The position numbers were made by a program, and so were the translations under genes. Source: Leuctra nigra (Eukaryota; Arthropoda; Insecta; Plecoptera; Leuctridae). Taken from it: a stretch of DNA of 64,000 nt. The notes below the pieces were generated by a model, which was given only the letters and a program-made list of their open reading frames with translations, was not told the origin of the DNA and ran no database searches. The stretch covers positions 36,072,964-36,136,963 of the forward strand of contig OW203761.1 in assembly GCA_934045905.1 (NCBI GenBank), given 5' to 3'. Below are positions 61,494 to 64,000 of the stretch, one piece after another; the stretch's first letter is position 1, and each line of letters begins with the position of its first letter.

Positions 61494-62934
61494 GTAAGCC
61501 GAGACGCTGATTATTCAGAGCTAATCACAGTCACTTACCATATCTCCCCCTTTTTAATTGTAATACAAAACTCATGCCTTGAAGATAAACTCAAGTTTAT
61601 ATCGTGTCATTTACATATTTTAAGCTGTAGTAATTCGCTTGAATAATTCTTCTCTACCCCTTTTTAGTTTTTATATGTAAATGTTGATTTTCACAGATTG
61701 GGTAAAATTTGATTTGCTATTATTCATTCCATAAAATGCATAATAAAAACTTTGATAAAGACATATTTATAGCGCGTATATTGAAATGTCTTGTACATTG
61801 CATTAAAGTCACAATTTATTACTACGTACCTAAGTCAGCTTTTATTTAAGGAACTTAGTAGAACTTCTTTATTTACGTGCCCTAAAATCTGTTTCTCCAG
61901 TAATGTTTAGTAATGCAGTGTTGAACGGCATGATTACGTTTACCAAAAACTGCAGATTCTCCAAAGAATGCATTTTCTCGGAGGCACTCACAAACAGTTC
62001 TTGTAATCAATTAATACTATCTGTACCTTATATAATATCTTCAATCTTGGGCTATAATACGGGTTAAGTTTTAGGTGCTAATTTAAGTTGGCAAAGATTC
62101 ATGATGCAAGAAAATAAACCAATGTCTACAGAACGGCTAAATGGGTCTTTTGGCATTTTAAAAGTTGTTAGAATTACCTACTTCCCTATTGGACACCCAT
62201 TTATTCTAACTATAGAGCGATCGCAATATTTAAATATGATCGAAGGTTGATTGAAATATTGTTAATTATTTTGTTTTTAAACAATATCAGGGTTTCTGAT
62301 AGGGAATCATTACAATACTGGTGAGGAACTTTCCTGTTTTGTAAGTTAAAAGTTCTAGCAATGAATGTTTGAAAAAATTGATCCCATTTATGTGTACCAA
62401 TTCTATTGCCATCAGTGATGATTCCAGGCATACCCAAGGGGGGGCAAAGCCACCCCTTGGACCTATCAGTGCCCCCCCCCCCCTTGGAGAGTTTTAAAAT
62501 TAAGTTAAATTATACAATATTCCGTGAAAAAGTGTTTTAATGCGTACATATTTGTCCCTTCTATCAAAATTTTATAGAAAAACTCCGAAATATCGGTGTT
62601 TTGTATTGGTCATGTTTCGTTTTTCAACAAATTAAATACCCGTAAATCCAATCCAGAAATTCAAAATTTTCCCGGGGCTTTGCGCCCCGGACCCGCATAA
62701 GGCCAGTCCCCTTATTGTTTTCATGTGTATTTTGTGAATGTGGAAATGTTTGTATATTGTTAAAATTTCAGAGAGTTATGCTTATAATATAAGTATTACC
62801 TGTTTGCATAAGTTGTTGTGCCCACCCTAAAATTTGGTTTGCCCCCTCTTGTGAAAATGTCTGAAATCATCACTGATTGCCCTTCTCTCGTGGACTGCGA
62901 TGCGCAACTAATCCGTGACGCGCTTGTCTTGCAG
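61494..62934 (+). other. TOX intron 3 (1.44 kb)
   Basis: Donor CAG|GTAAGC, acceptor GCGCTTGTCTTGCAG, with a plausible branch sequence AACTAAT about 25 bases before the end. The first 940 bases are AT-rich and featureless. The rest is largely a transposon remnant (62435-62851) that ends only 83 bases before the next exon. Confidence 0.88.
62435..62851 (+). mobile_element. Non-autonomous DNA transposon remnant (about 417 bp)
   Basis: The left tip CAAGGGGGGGCAAAGCCA and the right tip, read in reverse, CAAGAGGGGGCAAACCA form a terminal inverted repeat. The interior has the GC-rich palindromic word CCGGGGCTTTGCGCCCCGGA followed by CCCGCATAAGG, which is shared with the inverted segment at 63545-63610. 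A C tract of 12 (62472-62483) lies near the left end. It has no transposase. Superfamily is uncertain, and hAT-like families often carry such GGGGC-rich tips. Confidence 0.65.
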
Positions 62935-63288
62935 ATGATGCAGAATCAACCCACCGACAATCTCTCAATGAACGACCCCTCCGCATATCAGCAGCCCCTG
63001 TACCTGTCCAGCCCCAGCGAGCAGCACTCCATGGGTCTCGCCCCCACGTACAGCAGCCCCCAGGCGCCGTACAGCATGGCGAGTCCCGGCCAGCCCGCGC
63101 CGCAGCTGTTGCTGTTGCAGCATCAACAGCAACAGCAGCAGCAGCAGCAACACGGACAGATGATGCTGAGTCACGGACAGCAGCAAGTGTTCCACGGCAG
63201 ATCGCCCCAGGGCAACAGTCCGCCCACGGGACAGGAGGCGACGACCACCAGTGAGGACAGCGACGACAGCACGCCGCACGCGGCGATG
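62935..63288 (+). CDS. TOX: TOX-family protein, coding exon 4
   Basis: It encodes 118 residues in phase 0, from MMQNQPTDNLSMNDPSAYQQ to STPHAAM, ending at a strong donor (ATG|GTGAGT). Composition is Ser/Pro/Gln-rich with a second glutamine tract (LLLLQH then nine Q, residues about 59-73 of the exon) and an acidic tail (TTSEDSDDST). This fits the region before the HMG box in TOX proteins, where vertebrates have a Ser/Pro-rich stretch followed by acidic residues and then the lysine-rich nuclear localisation segment. That lysine-rich segment and the HMG box are absent from the window and must follow after intron 4. A frame continuing past the donor hits a stop at 63328-63330, after 13 intron-encoded residues. 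The GC-rich third positions differ strongly from the AT-rich introns. Confidence 0.93.
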
Positions 63289-64000
63289 GTGAGTCCCAGC
63301 CCTTGTTCAAGATCACTAGACTTGTTCTAGCAGAGAGAACGACTCGCTTATATTTAGTTGCACACCTTTGGAATCATGTAATCAATGCTTCATCTTGATG
63401 CCGTACCGAAAGTAATGCAACAGTGGACATTTGAAATTGTACGTGGTACAGGCGCGTAGGAACTAAAGTTGCAAGGGGGGAATAATATTGTAAATGAACT
63501 TGAGCTGGAGATACTAGTGTCTACAAAGACAATAGGGGGTCTGGGGGCAGGGCCCCTCAGCGAAATGCGGGTCCGGGGTGCACCCCCGGAAAATGTTTGA
63601 ATTTCAGGCAGGAATTTAGTGCATTTCTACGTTATTTTAACACTTTTTAATCATATTTAACTCCATGGTCTCAGCCGCAAGAGATTCGTTTGCGCGGTCT
63701 TCGAACCCATTTATTGGGGTGTATGCGATTTAACAACTTTTGGAAAGTCCACTAAGTCCGGTAAACCTGCTTGCTTTCTACCTCGAACTGAGCTTTTGAC
63801 AATATATGCTGTTAAAACACAGATAAATACAGCGCTTGGTGTGGTTTTATTCCCTTCTCTTGTGGTACAAAAAGTATTGAATATTTATGAATAATGTCTT
63901 TACGTACTTTATTTTGGCAATCTTTGTTGCAACTTGCAACTTGTTTAGAACCGACTCTTTTAGTTTTACTGCTGACACTTCGTTTTATTCACGTAATGGA
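63289..64000 (+). other. TOX intron 4, partial
   Basis: It begins GTGAGT and runs off the window without an acceptor-bounded exon. Apart from the repeat at 63475-63610 it is featureless and AT-rich. Confidence 0.75.
63475..63610 (-). mobile_element. Second, inverted copy of the exon-4-flanking transposon remnant
   Basis: The reverse complement contains GAAATTCAAACATTTTCCGG then GGGTGCACCCCGGACCCGCAT, matching the GAAATTCAAAATTTTCCCGG then GGCTTTGCGCCCCGGACCCG block of the element at 62435-62851. The edge near 63475 carries CAAGGGGGG, like the terminal repeat of the first copy. It is truncated and its outer limits are approximate. Confidence 0.6.

Noticed and set aside
62870..63330. Minus-strand frames of 148 and 104 codons, and the plus-strand extensions before 62935 and after 63288
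   Set aside because: The minus frames are shadows of TOX exon 4. The extensions lie beyond strong splice sites, inside introns.

Overview
The window is animal nuclear DNA, most likely from an insect: AT-rich, intron-rich, with almost no open reading frames, many minisatellites and short inverted-repeat transposons, and one split gene on the + strand. The style (tracts of C, 3-bp TAA and 2-bp TA target duplications, foldback elements) would fit a hemipteran or another hemimetabolous insect, but nothing here fixes the species. There is no bacterial-type gene, operon, CRISPR array, rRNA or convincing tRNA gene.

The only protein-coding gene I can support is the 5' part of a TOX-family HMG-box transcription factor. 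Four coding exons, all joining in phase 0, lie at 29614-29682 (probable first coding exon, ATG in a strong context), 58114-58185, 61338-61493 and 62935-63288. Together they give 217 residues. The diagnostic part is the motif TFHTPSFGDEEFDIPPI at the start of the third exon, which is nearly the vertebrate TOX3/TOX4 sequence TFHTPSLGDEEFEIPPI. Two glutamine tracts follow (20 and 9 residues), then an acidic Ser/Thr stretch. The last visible exon ends at a good donor before the nuclear localisation region and HMG box, which must lie beyond position 64000. The first intron would be about 28.4 kb.

Layout. 1-29.2 kb: upstream intergenic or 5' regulatory DNA with a GC-rich array of about 150-bp units (3.3-4.95 kb), a possible solo LTR beside it, a 15-bp array at 8.9 kb, a 208-bp TA-flanked MITE (10.04 kb), CpG-rich blocks at 12.9 and 23.6 kb, a five-copy 223-bp array (25.1-26.25 kb), and two more members of the 10-kb MITE family (26.65 and 27.26 kb). 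29.2-29.68 kb: CpG-rich promoter/leader and first coding exon. 29.68-58.1 kb: giant intron holding a 20-bp minisatellite that creates a spurious 325-aa reading frame, foldback elements at 36.1 kb and (as a tandem pair) 44.0 kb, a 55-bp array (47.6 kb) and a 29-bp array (52.2 kb). 58.1-64 kb: the three remaining exons, the last bracketed by two inverted copies of a GC-rich transposon remnant.

I did not find a previously undescribed biological system. The most useful second looks are the three-member MITE family with one member carrying internal filler, the array that places a CACGTG box about every 150 bp, the scattered 12-base motif GGCACCTCCACC, the repeated full CRE sites (two of them close to a TCACGTGA box), and the assignment of the distant first exon.
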